From the NCBI RefSeq assembly GCF_900112705.1, contig NZ_FOMR01000001.1, positions 1 through 64,000 of the forward strand: a DNA stretch of 64,000 nucleotides, in the 5' to 3' direction. Below, piece by piece: positions 8,468-16,739 of the stretch. A program made the translations under genes and the position numbers. The notes under the pieces are model-generated. The model had not been told where the DNA came from and ran no database searches. It worked only from the letters and a program-made list of their open reading frames with translations. Origin of the DNA: Lentibacillus persicus (GTDB taxonomy: Bacteria > Bacillota > Bacilli > Bacillales > Amphibacillaceae). Numbering within the stretch: position 1 is the stretch's first letter; each line of letters begins with the position of its first letter.

Positions 8468-9379
8468 TTAGCCTTGGCCTTGACCTTGACCCTGTCCTTG
8501 ACCTTGACCTGAATTTTGCTGTTCGAAGATATCTTCCAGACCTTCAGCCTGCACGTTGACGTCAGCTTCCTCAATCATGCTGCTAACTTTCTCTTGAAGC
8601 GCTTGAGGATCAATCCGCTGATTTATAATATTACGGCGAATGCTTTCTTTCTCTTCCTCAAACGATCCAATATCCGCTTCAGTTTCCCGCTTGTCGTTTA
8701 CTTTTATAATGTGAAAACCATGTTCTGATTCAACCGGATCGCTTACTTCATCAGCCTCCATGTTGTATGCAGCATCTTCAAAAGCAGGCACCATATCGCC
8801 GGATGAGAAGTAACCCAAGTCGCCGCCATTTTGTGCTGACGCATTGTCAGTGGAATATTCCTCAGCGAGGGAAGCGAAATCACCGCCGTCTTCCAGTTTG
8901 GTTTTTACTTCATTGGCTGTTTCTTCATCCTCAACTAAGATGTGCTGTGCTTTAATTTCTGTCTGCATGCGGTCATAGCGCTTCTGAAGTTCTTCTTCTG
9001 TTATGTCCATATCTTCGGCAGCTGCCTCCATTTGCAGAAGACTCAGCCGGATTCTGTCGCGATAGGCTTGTTCATCCGAAATACCCTGTTGTTGGAGGAA
9101 CATCTCGAATTGATCGCCTAATTGGTCTTTTGTACTTTGAACTTCTTTATCAACTTGCTCATCAGATACATCATATTTATCATTGAGAAGCTTAAGTGTC
9201 ACTAATTGCTGTAAAACCTGCTGTCCGGATTGTGATTTCATCTCCTGGTAGAATTCTTCCTTTGTAACATCTCCGGCGCTGGTTTCGGCTACAACTTCTG
9301 AGTCGCCTTCACCTGAATTACAAGCGGTTAACGTGAATATACTGACTGTCAGCGCTGCAGCAATTGCTGTTTTTTTCAT
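8468..9379 (-). CDS. prsA: PrsA foldase lipoprotein (peptidyl-prolyl isomerase)
   Basis: A membrane-anchored extracellular foldase that helps secreted proteins fold after Sec export. It has a signal peptide with lipobox LTAC (Cys20), N- and C-terminal chaperone helices, and a central parvulin domain (about residues 140-230) with KAQHILVEDE, GGDLGYFSSGDMVPAFEDAA and EHGFHIIKV. The ATG at 9379 follows TAGGAGTG; an upstream extension to 9439 would spoil the signal peptide. Length 303. The C-terminus is an unusual seven-fold Gly-Gln run encoded by a hexanucleotide repeat. Very acidic overall, as in halotolerant species. Confidence 0.96.
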   Translation of the reverse strand: MKKTAIAAALTVSIFTLTACNSGEGDSEVVAETSAGDVTKEEFYQEMKSQSGQQVLQQLVTLKLLNDKYDVSDEQVDKEVQSTKDQLGDQFEMFLQQQGISDEQAYRDRIRLSLLQMEAAAEDMDITEEELQKRYDRMQTEIKAQHILVEDEETANEVKTKLEDGGDFASLAEEYSTDNASAQNGGDLGYFSSGDMVPAFEDAAYNMEADEVSDPVESEHGFHIIKVNDKRETEADIGSFEEEKESIRRNIINQRIDPQALQEKVSSMIEEADVNVQAEGLEDIFEQQNSGQGQGQGQGQGQG

Positions 9380-9461
9380 TTTGAGCACACTCCTAGATTC
9401 TTGTTCACTTTTACATGAGTCAATTTTAATACGTACCATCGATCAGCTTGAATGACGAGCA

Positions 9462-9647
9462 TCAAACGGTGGCATTTAACACTCTGACATATGAAGATAC
9501 GAGTAATATGAGAACCATTATATTAATAACACGGAACATGGAAGATTGCTTTTTTTCTTTCATTTCCATTTTCGTGCAAAATTGCTGGGTCAGTGAATTA
9601 AAAATTAAGAGCACCAGTATTGCATAAAACGGAAAAATCAAATCCAT
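9462..9647 (-). CDS. Small two-helix membrane protein, function unknown
   Basis: A 61-residue protein with two hydrophobic segments (about residues 2-18 and 42-57) joined by a charged loop KMEMKEKKQ. The ATG at 9647 is preceded by AAGGGGG, and codon use is ordinary, so it looks real. It lies between prsA and a DUF3267 gene on the same strand, where B. subtilis has yhaK. I do not recognise the family. Confidence 0.6.
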   Translation of the reverse strand: MDLIFPFYAILVLLIFNSLTQQFCTKMEMKEKKQSSMFRVINIMVLILLVSSYVRVLNATV

Positions 9648-9814
9648 TTCAAAACCCCCTTAAAAGGATACCACATCATCCATATTTAATACTTTATCAA
9701 AAGATGCCTGTCATGAACAGTATAAATTTTCAGCGTTGGAATTCCATGAATTGCAGGGTGCAGGCTAATAGTCATATAAGAGCATAACGTACTGCTGTTT
9801 TAATAAGCAAAAAA

Positions 9815-9834
9815 AATCGGCTATATAGCCGATT
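9815..9834 (-). terminator. Terminator of the DUF3267 gene, overlapping its stop codon
   Basis: AATCGGCTATATAGCCGATT is a perfect 20-bp palindrome followed on the minus strand by TTTTTT. The stop codon of the gene (9821-9823) lies inside the stem. Confidence 0.85.
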
Positions 9835-10378
9835 CATTTTCTTTGCTTATTAGAATTGTAATTTCATTGTTGCTGTTTTCAATATATGAACGTTTTGGTG
9901 CTTTAACAATATATCTGATATAAATGAAGTCAGTAAATGTCAGTGCTGTGTGAACAGACGTGAAAATGAGAAAGTACACATAGAAATCACTGAATAAGAA
10001 GGTTGCTGCTACCCCTGGTACTGTAATTAATAATGTAGGAGCCATCGCAGCAAACAATGAAGCTTTTTTAGACACGTATTTTTTAGTATAATAATTAACA
10101 ATTGGAAATAATAGCGCATCGCGTTTATAAATTAGCCGCGCCTGTTTGTTCATTAAAATTAAAGGCAGTATATGCGTGAACGAATGTAGAAACGGCAACA
10201 AGCACAATGCTATAATTAATGGCCAAACGCCAGTTTCATCGATGGTAGAGGTACCATGCTTAATTGAAAAAGGTATATATAGAATTATAAAACTCAGCAG
10301 GCCGATTAAAAATGATTGCAAATACAACCTGTTTATTCCGAACTCTTTGTTGAAATTAATGATTTGCCAGCAATTCAT
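9821..10378 (-). CDS. yhaJ: DUF3267 integral membrane protein (YhaJ-like)
   Basis: A 185-residue protein with about four membrane helices and the conserved segment LCLLPFLHSFTHILPL, a metal-like HxxxH pattern of the DUF3267 family. Position next to yhaI matches B. subtilis yhaJ. The ATG at 10378 follows CAGGAGGG. Function unknown. Its C-terminal codons are part of the terminator stem. Confidence 0.78.
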   Translation of the reverse strand: MNCWQIINFNKEFGINRLYLQSFLIGLLSFIILYIPFSIKHGTSTIDETGVWPLIIALCLLPFLHSFTHILPLILMNKQARLIYKRDALLFPIVNYYTKKYVSKKASLFAAMAPTLLITVPGVAATFLFSDFYVYFLIFTSVHTALTFTDFIYIRYIVKAPKRSYIENSNNEITILISKENESAI

Positions 10379-10531
10379 TTTAATCCCTCCTGCGTAAATG
10401 GTTAATCTGATTTCCCTAAAGCATCATAGTACTTCCACTATTAAAAATCAATAGGTTCGACAAAAAAATTTATTCTTTTACAAAACACTGTCATAAAGAG
10501 TCTGAAGAATATAACTTTGGGGGTCATTTTG

Positions 10532-10864
10532 TTGATAAATGAAGAACAGAATGAAACAATTAATTTCCATCTTCAACTGTTATCCAGAACGATTGATATG
10601 AATCGGTTTCCATTTACAAAATTGGTTATTGAGAAAAATATTACGAAGTCTGATTATGAAAAACTGTTTAATATGCTGAATGAGTTGGAACGTCAATATA
10701 AAAAACAGAAAGAAGAAGGGTTTTTGGATTTCTCTTCTCTTTTAGTTCAATTTGCCGGCATGCTGAATGAAAGATTTGAACCGACCACCTTGGTTTATGC
10801 ATTAAAAAAAGAAGGATACTATCCTTCTTTAATGAGTGAATTTATAAAAATCTTAGAGTCTTAA
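10532..10864 (+). CDS. yhaI: YhaI-like DUF1878 protein
   Basis: A 110-residue soluble, helical protein of the DUF1878 family, with conserved FLDFSSLLVQFAGMLNERF and a C-terminus ending in a short Leu-rich helix. The start is uncertain: TTG codons exist at 10517, 10529 and 10532. GGGGG (10519-10523) sits 8 nt before 10532, which I prefer. Position matches B. subtilis yhaI. Its last 4 bp overlap the end of the convergent gbsR-like gene. Function unknown. Confidence 0.78.
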   Translation: MINEEQNETINFHLQLLSRTIDMNRFPFTKLVIEKNITKSDYEKLFNMLNELERQYKKQKEEGFLDFSSLLVQFAGMLNERFEPTTLVYALKKEGYYPSLMSEFIKILES

Positions 10865-11346
10865 GTTTCGTCTTCGCTGTTTTCCAACTGGTTGAAGGAG
10901 GTTTCAATCTGCCGGTGAAATCGGATAATTTTATCCAGGCTGTCAATAAGGTCCGGATGATCTTCTGTATCACTTAGTTCCATCTCTGTTTTAATATGGT
11001 TTAATGCATCCTTTTGTTGGCCGGAAATACTAATCCACTTACTGATATAATGCGTCATAAATGTTTTGAACAACGCCTCGTTTGCTGCATATAAATCTTT
11101 TCGCACGCCTTTTTTCCATATAAGTGAGACAAGCCCATAATTAGATAAGTTTCGTATGTTTGTATTTATGGATGTCTTGCTTTTTCCGAACGCTTCACCC
11201 ATTTCATCCAAGGTCTTTGGGTCCTTTTGCAAATACAGATAAGCAAACAATCGTGCTTCTGGTCCATTTAACCCAAACAGTTCGATCGTTTTCGAAAACT
11301 CCAGGATAATGTTATTAATTTTGTCCTCAGTTGCTAAGTTTTGCAT
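10861..11346 (-). CDS. GbsR-type regulator, probable repressor of opuA
   Basis: A 161-residue winged-helix protein of the GbsR/MarR group, with the HTH at about residues 46-85 (KTLDEMGEAFGKSKTSINTN). It is divergent from opuAA, 486 bp away, with a palindromic operator candidate between them. Regulators in this position (OpuAR-type) control betaine import in other Bacillaceae. It shares SKTS and RKDLY motifs with the paralogue at 6551 but is 30 residues shorter. No ribosome-binding site is strong; GGGG lies 9 nt before ATG 11346. Confidence 0.85.
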   Translation of the reverse strand: MQNLATEDKINNIILEFSKTIELFGLNGPEARLFAYLYLQKDPKTLDEMGEAFGKSKTSINTNIRNLSNYGLVSLIWKKGVRKDLYAANEALFKTFMTHYISKWISISGQQKDALNHIKTEMELSDTEDHPDLIDSLDKIIRFHRQIETSFNQLENSEDET

Positions 11347-11421
11347 ATAATCCCCCTAGTAGAAACGACTGTTTAAAGATTACATGAAAATAAACCTGAA
11401 TAAAAATGTAGAAGAAACCAG

Positions 11422-11427
11422 TATAAT
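11422..11427 (+). promoter_or_regulatory. Candidate -10 box of the opuA promoter
   Basis: TATAAT is 40 bp before the inverted repeat at 11467. No good -35 hexamer is visible at the expected distance, so the promoter may need an activator or another sigma factor. Tentative. Confidence 0.35.
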
Positions 11428-11466
11428 ATCGAAAAATGGAGGAAATTTAAGAATGTGGAAGAATAG

Positions 11467-11492
11467 TTTTGTACAGTACAAACTGTACAAAA
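11467..11492. promoter_or_regulatory. Inverted-repeat operator candidate in the opuA leader
   Basis: TTTTGTACAG and CTGTACAAAA form a perfect 10-bp inverted repeat around TACAAA. It contains a nested perfect palindrome, TTTGTAC-A-GTACAAA. It lies between the divergent gbsR-like gene and opuAA, downstream of the candidate -10 box. That layout would allow a road-block type of repression like that reported for B. subtilis GbsR. Confidence 0.65.
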
Positions 11493-11832
11493 ATTACATT
11501 TAAAATTTTTGGTATTTAATATTTGAAATTTATGTTTGAGAGTAATATAGTGTTAAGAGTGAGCGATGCGAGGTCGGGTTATAAATCAAGTCAAAAATCA
11601 AACCAAATAGCGTTTGGGTTGATTTATGGTATTTATCTGATGAAAAAGTTGCAGGACTATTATCCTTTCCATTTTGTCTTAAGGTCGGTTTGAAAAAAGA
11701 CTTAATAGAAAGTTAGATTTAAGCGAGCAGCTGAATTATATTTCTTTTTTCTAAACACAACGATTTCGCAAAACAAGGAAGTTAATTCCTGACAAATGAA
11801 TACCCCGTAATTGGGATAAGAGAGGTGAAAGA

Positions 11833-13047
11833 ATGAGTAAAATAAAGGTGGATCGCTTGACTAAAATATTCGGCAAGCGTCCGAAGCAAGCGGTCAAATA
11901 CCTGGACGAGAATAAATCCAAAGATGATATTCTCGAACTGACAGGTATGACTGTAGGTGTGAACCAAGCTACATTTGAGGTTGAAGAAGGTGAAGTCTTC
12001 GTTATTATGGGTTTATCCGGAAGTGGTAAATCCACTCTTGTTCGTATGTTGAACCGTTTAATCGAACCAACTTCAGGAGACGTTCTGCTTGGTGATGAAA
12101 ACATTACGACGATGAATAAAGAGCAGCTTCGCGAACTGCGCAGAAAAAAAATGAGTATGGTTTTCCAGAACTTCGCATTGCTGCCACATAAGACGATACT
12201 TAAGAATGCGGAGTACGGGCTTGAGATTCAGGGTATTGATAAGTCGGAACGCGAAAAAAAAGCAACTGAGGCGCTTGAATTGGTTGGCTTGGGCGGCTAT
12301 TTGGATAAGTATCCGAATGAGCTTTCCGGTGGTATGCAGCAGCGTGTCGGATTGGCACGAGCACTCGCCAACGACCCCGAAATTCTTTTGATGGACGAGG
12401 CGTTCAGTGCATTGGACCCATTGATTCGTAAAGATATGCAGGATGAATTGATGGATTTGCAACAGCGCGTGCATAAAACCATTATTTTTATTACGCATGA
12501 TTTGGACGAAGCATTAAGAATCGGTGATCGAATCGCACTGATGAAAGATGGAAGTATCGTGCAAATCGGTACGGCAGAAGAAATTCTGATGGATCCAGCC
12601 AATGATTACGTTGAACGTTTCGTGGAAGATGTGGATCTGGCGAAAGTACTGACAGCCGGCCATGTTATGAAACGCGCAGAAACAGTTACAGTTGACCGGG
12701 GTCCTAAAGTAGCGCTGAAGCTAATGAGAAACGATGGGATTTCAACTGTATATGTCGTCGATAAGAGGCAAAAATTACTCGGCTATGTAACAGCAGACCA
12801 GGCATCGCAAGCCGATAAAGAAGGTAAGACCCTGGAAGAGGTCCTTACCACTGATATCCCAACTGTGCACCAGGACTCGTTGCTTGTTGATCTATTTGAA
12901 CCAATGGCTGACGATAAAGCACCCCTTTCAGTCGTTGATGAAAACGGTAAGCTACTGGGTATTGTTGTCAGAGGCTCAGTTATTGGTGCGTTAGCCGGTA
13001 ATAATGAAGTGCTGAATGAAAATGGGGGTGAAGGTATAAATGAATAA
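11833..13047 (+). CDS. opuAA: Glycine betaine ABC transporter ATPase OpuAA
   Basis: ATP-binding subunit of the OpuA betaine/proline-betaine importer, on the inner face of the membrane. 404 residues. Walker A GLSGSGKST is near residue 60, the signature ELSGGMQQR near 162 and Walker B ILLMDEAFSALD near 184. Two CBS domains occupy about residues 275-395 (GHVMKRAETV, DGISTVYVVD, PLSVVDENGKLLGI); such domains sense ionic strength in related transporters. ATG follows AGAGGTG. It overlaps opuAB by 8 bp and leads a three-gene operon. Confidence 0.96.
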   Translation: MSKIKVDRLTKIFGKRPKQAVKYLDENKSKDDILELTGMTVGVNQATFEVEEGEVFVIMGLSGSGKSTLVRMLNRLIEPTSGDVLLGDENITTMNKEQLRELRRKKMSMVFQNFALLPHKTILKNAEYGLEIQGIDKSEREKKATEALELVGLGGYLDKYPNELSGGMQQRVGLARALANDPEILLMDEAFSALDPLIRKDMQDELMDLQQRVHKTIIFITHDLDEALRIGDRIALMKDGSIVQIGTAEEILMDPANDYVERFVEDVDLAKVLTAGHVMKRAETVTVDRGPKVALKLMRNDGISTVYVVDKRQKLLGYVTADQASQADKEGKTLEEVLTTDIPTVHQDSLLVDLFEPMADDKAPLSVVDENGKLLGIVVRGSVIGALAGNNEVLNENGGEGINE

Positions 13048-13879
13048 CGAAGGAACTCTTTTCCCCAAATTACCGTTAGCTGAATGGGTAGAATCATTTG
13101 TTGATTTTCTTACTGCTAATCTATCGGTTGTCTTTGATTCAATTTCAGCAGTTGTTGCGTTTATTACAGAGAACTTTGTTGTGCTGCTGGAAATGGTGCC
13201 GCCTTTATTGCTGATTGTTCTTGTTGCACTGCTTGCATGGTGGGTCGTGAATTGGAAACTTGGCCTGTTCGCGCTTATTGGTCTTGGTCTTATTAACAAC
13301 CTTGGTTATTGGCCGGAGACACTTGAAACGGTAGCACTGGTTATTGTTTCTGTTGTGATTTCGATGGTTATCGGGATTCCGATTGGTATTTGGATGTCAC
13401 AGAAAGCATCGGTCCAGGCCATTGTTACACCTATACTCGATTTCATGCAGACAATGCCGGCCTTTGTTTACTTGATTCCTGCAGTCGTATTCTTCAGTCT
13501 CGGAATGGTGCCGGGGGTCGTGGCAACGATTATCTTCTCCATGCCGCCGACTGTCAGACTGACAAACCTTGGTATTCGCCAGGTGGATCAGGAATTGATT
13601 GAAGCATCGAATGCGTTCGGTTCATCAACCGGACAGCGACTTGGAAAAGTACAAATTCCGCTTGCTATGCCAACAATCATGGCAGGTATTAACCAGACAA
13701 TCATGCTTTCATTATCGATGGTTGTTATCGCATCTATGGTTGGGGCGCCGGGACTTGGTACAGTTGTTTATCGAGCTGTAACACAGGTCGCTATCGGTCC
13801 TGGCTTTGAAGGTGGTTTGTCCCTTGTTATTCTGGCTATGCTGCTGGATCGTATTACACAGGGAGCAAACGCAAAATAA
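13040..13879 (+). CDS. opuAB: Glycine betaine ABC transporter permease OpuAB
   Basis: A 279-residue membrane subunit forming the translocation path of OpuA. About 6-7 hydrophobic segments, and the binding-protein-dependent transport signature EASNAFGSSTGQRLGKVQIP, the EAA loop that contacts OpuAA. The start overlaps the end of opuAA; its site GGGGGTGAAGG lies within the opuAA coding region, implying coupled translation. Length and family match B. subtilis OpuAB. Confidence 0.96.
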   Translation: MNNEGTLFPKLPLAEWVESFVDFLTANLSVVFDSISAVVAFITENFVVLLEMVPPLLLIVLVALLAWWVVNWKLGLFALIGLGLINNLGYWPETLETVALVIVSVVISMVIGIPIGIWMSQKASVQAIVTPILDFMQTMPAFVYLIPAVVFFSLGMVPGVVATIIFSMPPTVRLTNLGIRQVDQELIEASNAFGSSTGQRLGKVQIPLAMPTIMAGINQTIMLSLSMVVIASMVGAPGLGTVVYRAVTQVAIGPGFEGGLSLVILAMLLDRITQGANAK

Positions 13880-13897
13880 GGATGTTTCCGGGATGAC

Positions 13898-13919
13898 TCT
13901 GCCCTTTTGACAGGGCAGA
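13898..13919 (+). promoter_or_regulatory. Intercistronic hairpin between opuAB and opuAC
   Basis: A perfect stem TCTGCCC/GGGCAGA with a TTTTGACA loop and no T-run. It could adjust mRNA stability so that the binding protein is made in excess, as is common in ABC operons. Confidence 0.5.
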
Positions 13920-13965
13920 TGCCCGAACATATATATAATTATTATTTTAAGGAGGTCAATTTCTT

Positions 13966-14931
13966 ATGTTTAAGAAATTTAGATTTTGGGGATTAGCTGC
14001 AGCCCTTGTGCTGGCAATTACATTGGCAGCTTGCGGCGGTGGAAGTGACGAAGGAAGCGGTGACGAATCCGGCGACAGCGGCAATGGTGAGAGTGGAGAC
14101 AGTTCAGGCAACGAAAGTGTCGAACTGGGAGAAAGTGAACTCTCTATCCCGTACGTTTCTTGGGCAGGCGCTATTGCTCGTACGCCTTTAGTTCAGCAGG
14201 TTCTGGAAGAAGTAGGATATACTGTGGAAACGTCACAAGTTGATGCTGGGTCGATGTGGACAAGTGTTGCCAACGATGACGCATCATTCATGACCGCTTC
14301 ATGGCTGCCGGCGACACACACATCTTATCAAGAGCAATATGGCGATGATGTGGAAGCTATTGGTGAATTCGTAGCACAGGCACCTCTTGGTATGACAGTT
14401 CCATCATATATGGATGTTGAAGCTATCGAAGACTTGAAAGGCAACGAAGAAATTGGTGAAGCAACAGACTGGACAATCACTGGCATTGATCCTGGTGCCG
14501 GTGTTATGCAGAGCACGCAAGATGCTATTGACACTTACGGTTTGGAAAACTGGGAACTGCAATCCAGTTCTGAAGGTGCTATGCTGTCAGAACTGCAGTC
14601 AGCCATTGAAAATGAGGAACCAATCATTGTTCCGGGCTGGCAACCGCATTGGAAGTTTGCAGAAATGGATCTGAAAATGCTTGAAGACCCTGAAGAAGTC
14701 TACGGTGGTGAAGGTGACCGTATCGAAGCTGTAGCACACACAAGCTTCAAGGAAGATTCACCTGCAGCATACGAAGTCGTCCAACGTCTGACAGAAGACT
14801 ACGATACTGAAATGGAAAACGAACTGCTTGTAGCGATTAATGATGGTGGCGATCCAGCTGAAGTTGCAAGCCAGTTCCTTGAAGACAATCCTGATCTTCT
14901 TGAAAAGTGGACAGAAGGACTTGGTGAATAA
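13966..14931 (+). CDS. opuAC: Glycine betaine-binding lipoprotein OpuAC
   Basis: Extracellular lipid-anchored substrate-binding protein that delivers betaine to OpuAB. Signal peptide with lipobox LAAC (Cys23), then a Ser/Gly/Asp/Glu-rich linker (about residues 24-56), then the OpuAC domain. Trp residues that could form the betaine cage are seen in GSMWTS, TASWLPATH and VPGWQPHWKF. At 321 residues it is longer than the roughly 290 of B. subtilis because of the acidic linker. AAGGAGG precedes the ATG. The composition is strongly acidic, consistent with life in salt. Confidence 0.95.
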   Translation: MFKKFRFWGLAAALVLAITLAACGGGSDEGSGDESGDSGNGESGDSSGNESVELGESELSIPYVSWAGAIARTPLVQQVLEEVGYTVETSQVDAGSMWTSVANDDASFMTASWLPATHTSYQEQYGDDVEAIGEFVAQAPLGMTVPSYMDVEAIEDLKGNEEIGEATDWTITGIDPGAGVMQSTQDAIDTYGLENWELQSSSEGAMLSELQSAIENEEPIIVPGWQPHWKFAEMDLKMLEDPEEVYGGEGDRIEAVAHTSFKEDSPAAYEVVQRLTEDYDTEMENELLVAINDGGDPAEVASQFLEDNPDLLEKWTEGLGE

Positions 14932-14950
14932 TACACCGGTTTTTGAATAG

Positions 14951-14984
14951 AAAAGCTGCTCCCTTAAACGGGGAGCAGCTTTTT
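14951..14984 (+). terminator. Terminator of the opuA operon
   Basis: Stem AAGCTGCTCCC/GGGGAGCAGCTT followed by TTT. Confidence 0.92.
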
Positions 14985-15009
14985 AATGAAGAAAACGTAA
15001 CATTAATCG

Positions 15010-15366
15010 TTATTCCTTAGCTTTTTCTTCTAAGTCTTTCAGGCTTGATTCAATTTGTTCCAGATAATCATGAATGTTTTCCTGATGCGGTTCAATTGTT
15101 TTTTTCCACTCTTCAACAGAGTTCTTCATTTCCTGAGTCAATTCTTTGATAAGAACGGCACCTTCTTTTGACGTTTCAGTAAGCTGCTCTTTCAGCTGCA
15201 TACTGTCATCTTTTAATTTGTCAAGAAGTTCTTTCCATTCAAAGCCTTGTTCTTTGACACGGTTCCTGAGATTTCTCCCCGAATCGGGTGTGCTCAGCAA
15301 TGTGGCAGCTGCACTGATCGTTCCTCCTACAAGAATTCCCAGAAGTATGGATTTTCCTTTCCCCAT
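15010..15366 (-). CDS. yhaH: YtxH-domain protein YhaH
   Basis: A 118-residue protein with an N-terminal hydrophobic Gly/Ala-rich segment (SILLGILVGGTISAAATLL) typical of YtxH proteins and a long charged coiled-coil tail. The family is linked with general stress; molecular role unknown. I chose the ATG at 15366, preceded by AAAGGAGCG; the first in-frame ATG (15396) has a weaker site. Position next to trpP matches B. subtilis yhaH. Confidence 0.82.
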   Translation of the reverse strand: MGKGKSILLGILVGGTISAAATLLSTPDSGRNLRNRVKEQGFEWKELLDKLKDDSMQLKEQLTETSKEGAVLIKELTQEMKNSVEEWKKTIEPHQENIHDYLEQIESSLKDLEEKAKE

Positions 15367-15449
15367 AACAGTTAGCGCTCCTTTCAGATTCTCCATATAA
15401 CTTTACCTGTTTAGAACATAAAAAAACATTCGGTTTAAATTAATTTTTG

Positions 15450-15485
15450 AAAAAAATCCTCTGACAAAAAATGTGCCAGAGGATT
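15450..15485 (-). terminator. Terminator of trpP
   Basis: On the minus strand, AATCCTCTG/CAGAGGATT is followed by TTTTTTT. Confidence 0.88.
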
Positions 15486-15506
15486 AATCAAGTTTACCGT
15501 CTTAAC

Positions 15507-16028
15507 TTAGACGGTGGTTAGTGGGCGGGACTGTTTTAAAATGTTTTGAACGATTGGGTAGATAACAATCATAAATGCTGTATTCAAAGCAGCTGCAGGC
15601 AATACAATCGTACCGAACAGAATCAGAAATGCGCCTTCCATCAGACCAATCATGTAGAGTGCCACTGTTAAAAATATGGCACCGCTGATCATTGTCCCGA
15701 CAGCTGTCATCACTGGCACATTAATCTTAGGATTCACCCGATCCTTTACTAACAAGAGCAACGCGAAAAACAATATGCCGGTAATTGGTTTATCGATCAT
15801 ATTGGCAATCTGTCCGCCGGGTGTCTGTGTGGTTAAAGCTGAAATAACGCCTGCTGCTACAGACAGCACCAAAACATAATTTGTCTTAGGAAACAGCATG
15901 ATACCTAAAAACATCATAGACAGCAGCATGTCTGGTTTCATTCCGTAAATAAATGGCGGAACGACAAAGTGTAAAACAGCACCAATCCCCAATAACAGTG
16001 ATAAAAGTACTAAAACCCTCGTATTCAT
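15507..16028 (-). CDS. trpP: Tryptophan transporter TrpP
   Basis: A 173-residue integral membrane protein with about five helices. The family segments GAVLHFVVPPFIYGMKPDML and TTQTPGGQIANMIDKP match TrpP (YhaG), a probable tryptophan importer. Its ribosome-binding site GAGGAGAGG overlaps a series of evenly spaced (T/G)AG triplets, pointing to TRAP control of translation as described for B. subtilis trpP. It sits between yhaH and hit as in B. subtilis. Confidence 0.9.
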   Translation of the reverse strand: MNTRVLVLLSLLLGIGAVLHFVVPPFIYGMKPDMLLSMMFLGIMLFPKTNYVLVLSVAAGVISALTTQTPGGQIANMIDKPITGILFFALLLLVKDRVNPKINVPVMTAVGTMISGAIFLTVALYMIGLMEGAFLILFGTIVLPAAALNTAFMIVIYPIVQNILKQSRPLTTV

Positions 16029-16034
16029 TTATAC

Positions 16035-16057
16035 CTCTCCTCTTCTCGGCTAAGCTA
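16035..16057 (-). promoter_or_regulatory. Candidate TRAP (MtrB) binding site over the trpP ribosome-binding site
   Basis: Reading the minus strand, triplets TAG, TAG, GAG, GAG, GAG occupy 16057-16055, 16052-16050, 16047-16045, 16042-16040 and 16037-16035. They are spaced exactly 5 nt apart, the register preferred by tryptophan-activated TRAP. Further triplets lie upstream (16081-16079) and inside the coding region (16020-16018, 16012-16010). Binding would hide the ribosome-binding site. Confidence 0.7.
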
Positions 16058-16219
16058 AATTTAGTTTCCAGCTGTGCACTATTGCCAGCTGCGAAAGTAT
16101 AAAATTATTATAACAGAAAACATCGAAAATAAACAGTGCTGTAATAATTTTCTGACCTTTTCAGGCTGGTGATGTGACGCGCCCGAATCGATCGGTTAAC
16201 TATGTTTGATTCTGCATAC

Positions 16220-16645
16220 TTACAAAGCTTCATTAATTTCTTGAGCAATTTGCTGCAAATCATCTTGTGAATAATCATCTGAATGGACCTGCCAATTAAA
16301 TGAAAAGCCGTCATCCTCGCCATAACGGGGCAACAAGTGGATATGTAAATGGAATACTGACTGGTCGGCCGGTTTCTCATTATTATTGAGCAAATTCATG
16401 CCGATTGGCTGATATGCTTTTTTAATGGCATTCGCGATATACGGAACGCGTTCAAACAATTTACCGGCAACTTCCGGCGGTGTTTCATAAATGTTTTTGG
16501 TATGTGTTTTGGGGATGACCAACGTGTGGCCTTTTGTTACTTGACTGATATCAAGGAAAGCATAAACATCATCATCTTCGTAAACTTTCGCTGATGGAAG
16601 CTCGCCATCAAGAATCTTGCAAAAAATACAATCTTCGTGAGCCAT
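16220..16645 (-). CDS. hit: HIT-family nucleotide hydrolase
   Basis: A 141-residue cytoplasmic histidine-triad protein, probably hydrolysing adenosine nucleotide phosphoramidates or dinucleoside polyphosphates. The triad is HLHIHLLPR near residue 97; Cys residues at 6 and 9 (CIFCKI) fit the zinc-binding N-terminus of the family. The ATG at 16645 follows AGGAGTGATT; a 9-residue upstream extension is unsupported. Located beside ecsAB as in B. subtilis. Confidence 0.94.
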   Translation of the reverse strand: MAHEDCIFCKILDGELPSAKVYEDDDVYAFLDISQVTKGHTLVIPKTHTKNIYETPPEVAGKLFERVPYIANAIKKAYQPIGMNLLNNNEKPADQSVFHLHIHLLPRYGEDDGFSFNWQVHSDDYSQDDLQQIAQEINEAL

Positions 16646-16739
16646 GCCAATCACTCCTATACAGGTTTTCATCCATTGTATAAAGAAACAGGGTGAAAAG
16701 TAAAGCTTTGTGACCAGCAGCCAAAAAAATAACAGGTCA

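Larger units (their letters stand above)
11347..11832. other. Long regulatory interval between gbsR-like gene and opuAA
   Basis: Besides the operator candidate, it holds an imperfect hairpin at about 11597-11630 (ATCAAACCAAA, TAGCG, TTTGGGTTGAT) without a T-run. The remaining sequence is AT-rich without a gene. The opuA transcript would therefore have a leader of up to 400 nt if it starts near 11434. Confidence 0.5.

Noticed and set aside
10861-11346. The gene beside yhaI as Hpr/ScoC
   Set aside because: Sequence carries the GbsR-type core (SKTSINTNIRNL, RKDLY) and it is divergent from opuA; it is not the longer ScoC protein.
16029-16100. T-box or riboswitch upstream of trpP
   Set aside because: No T-box sequence or antiterminator is present; the triplet run fits TRAP instead.
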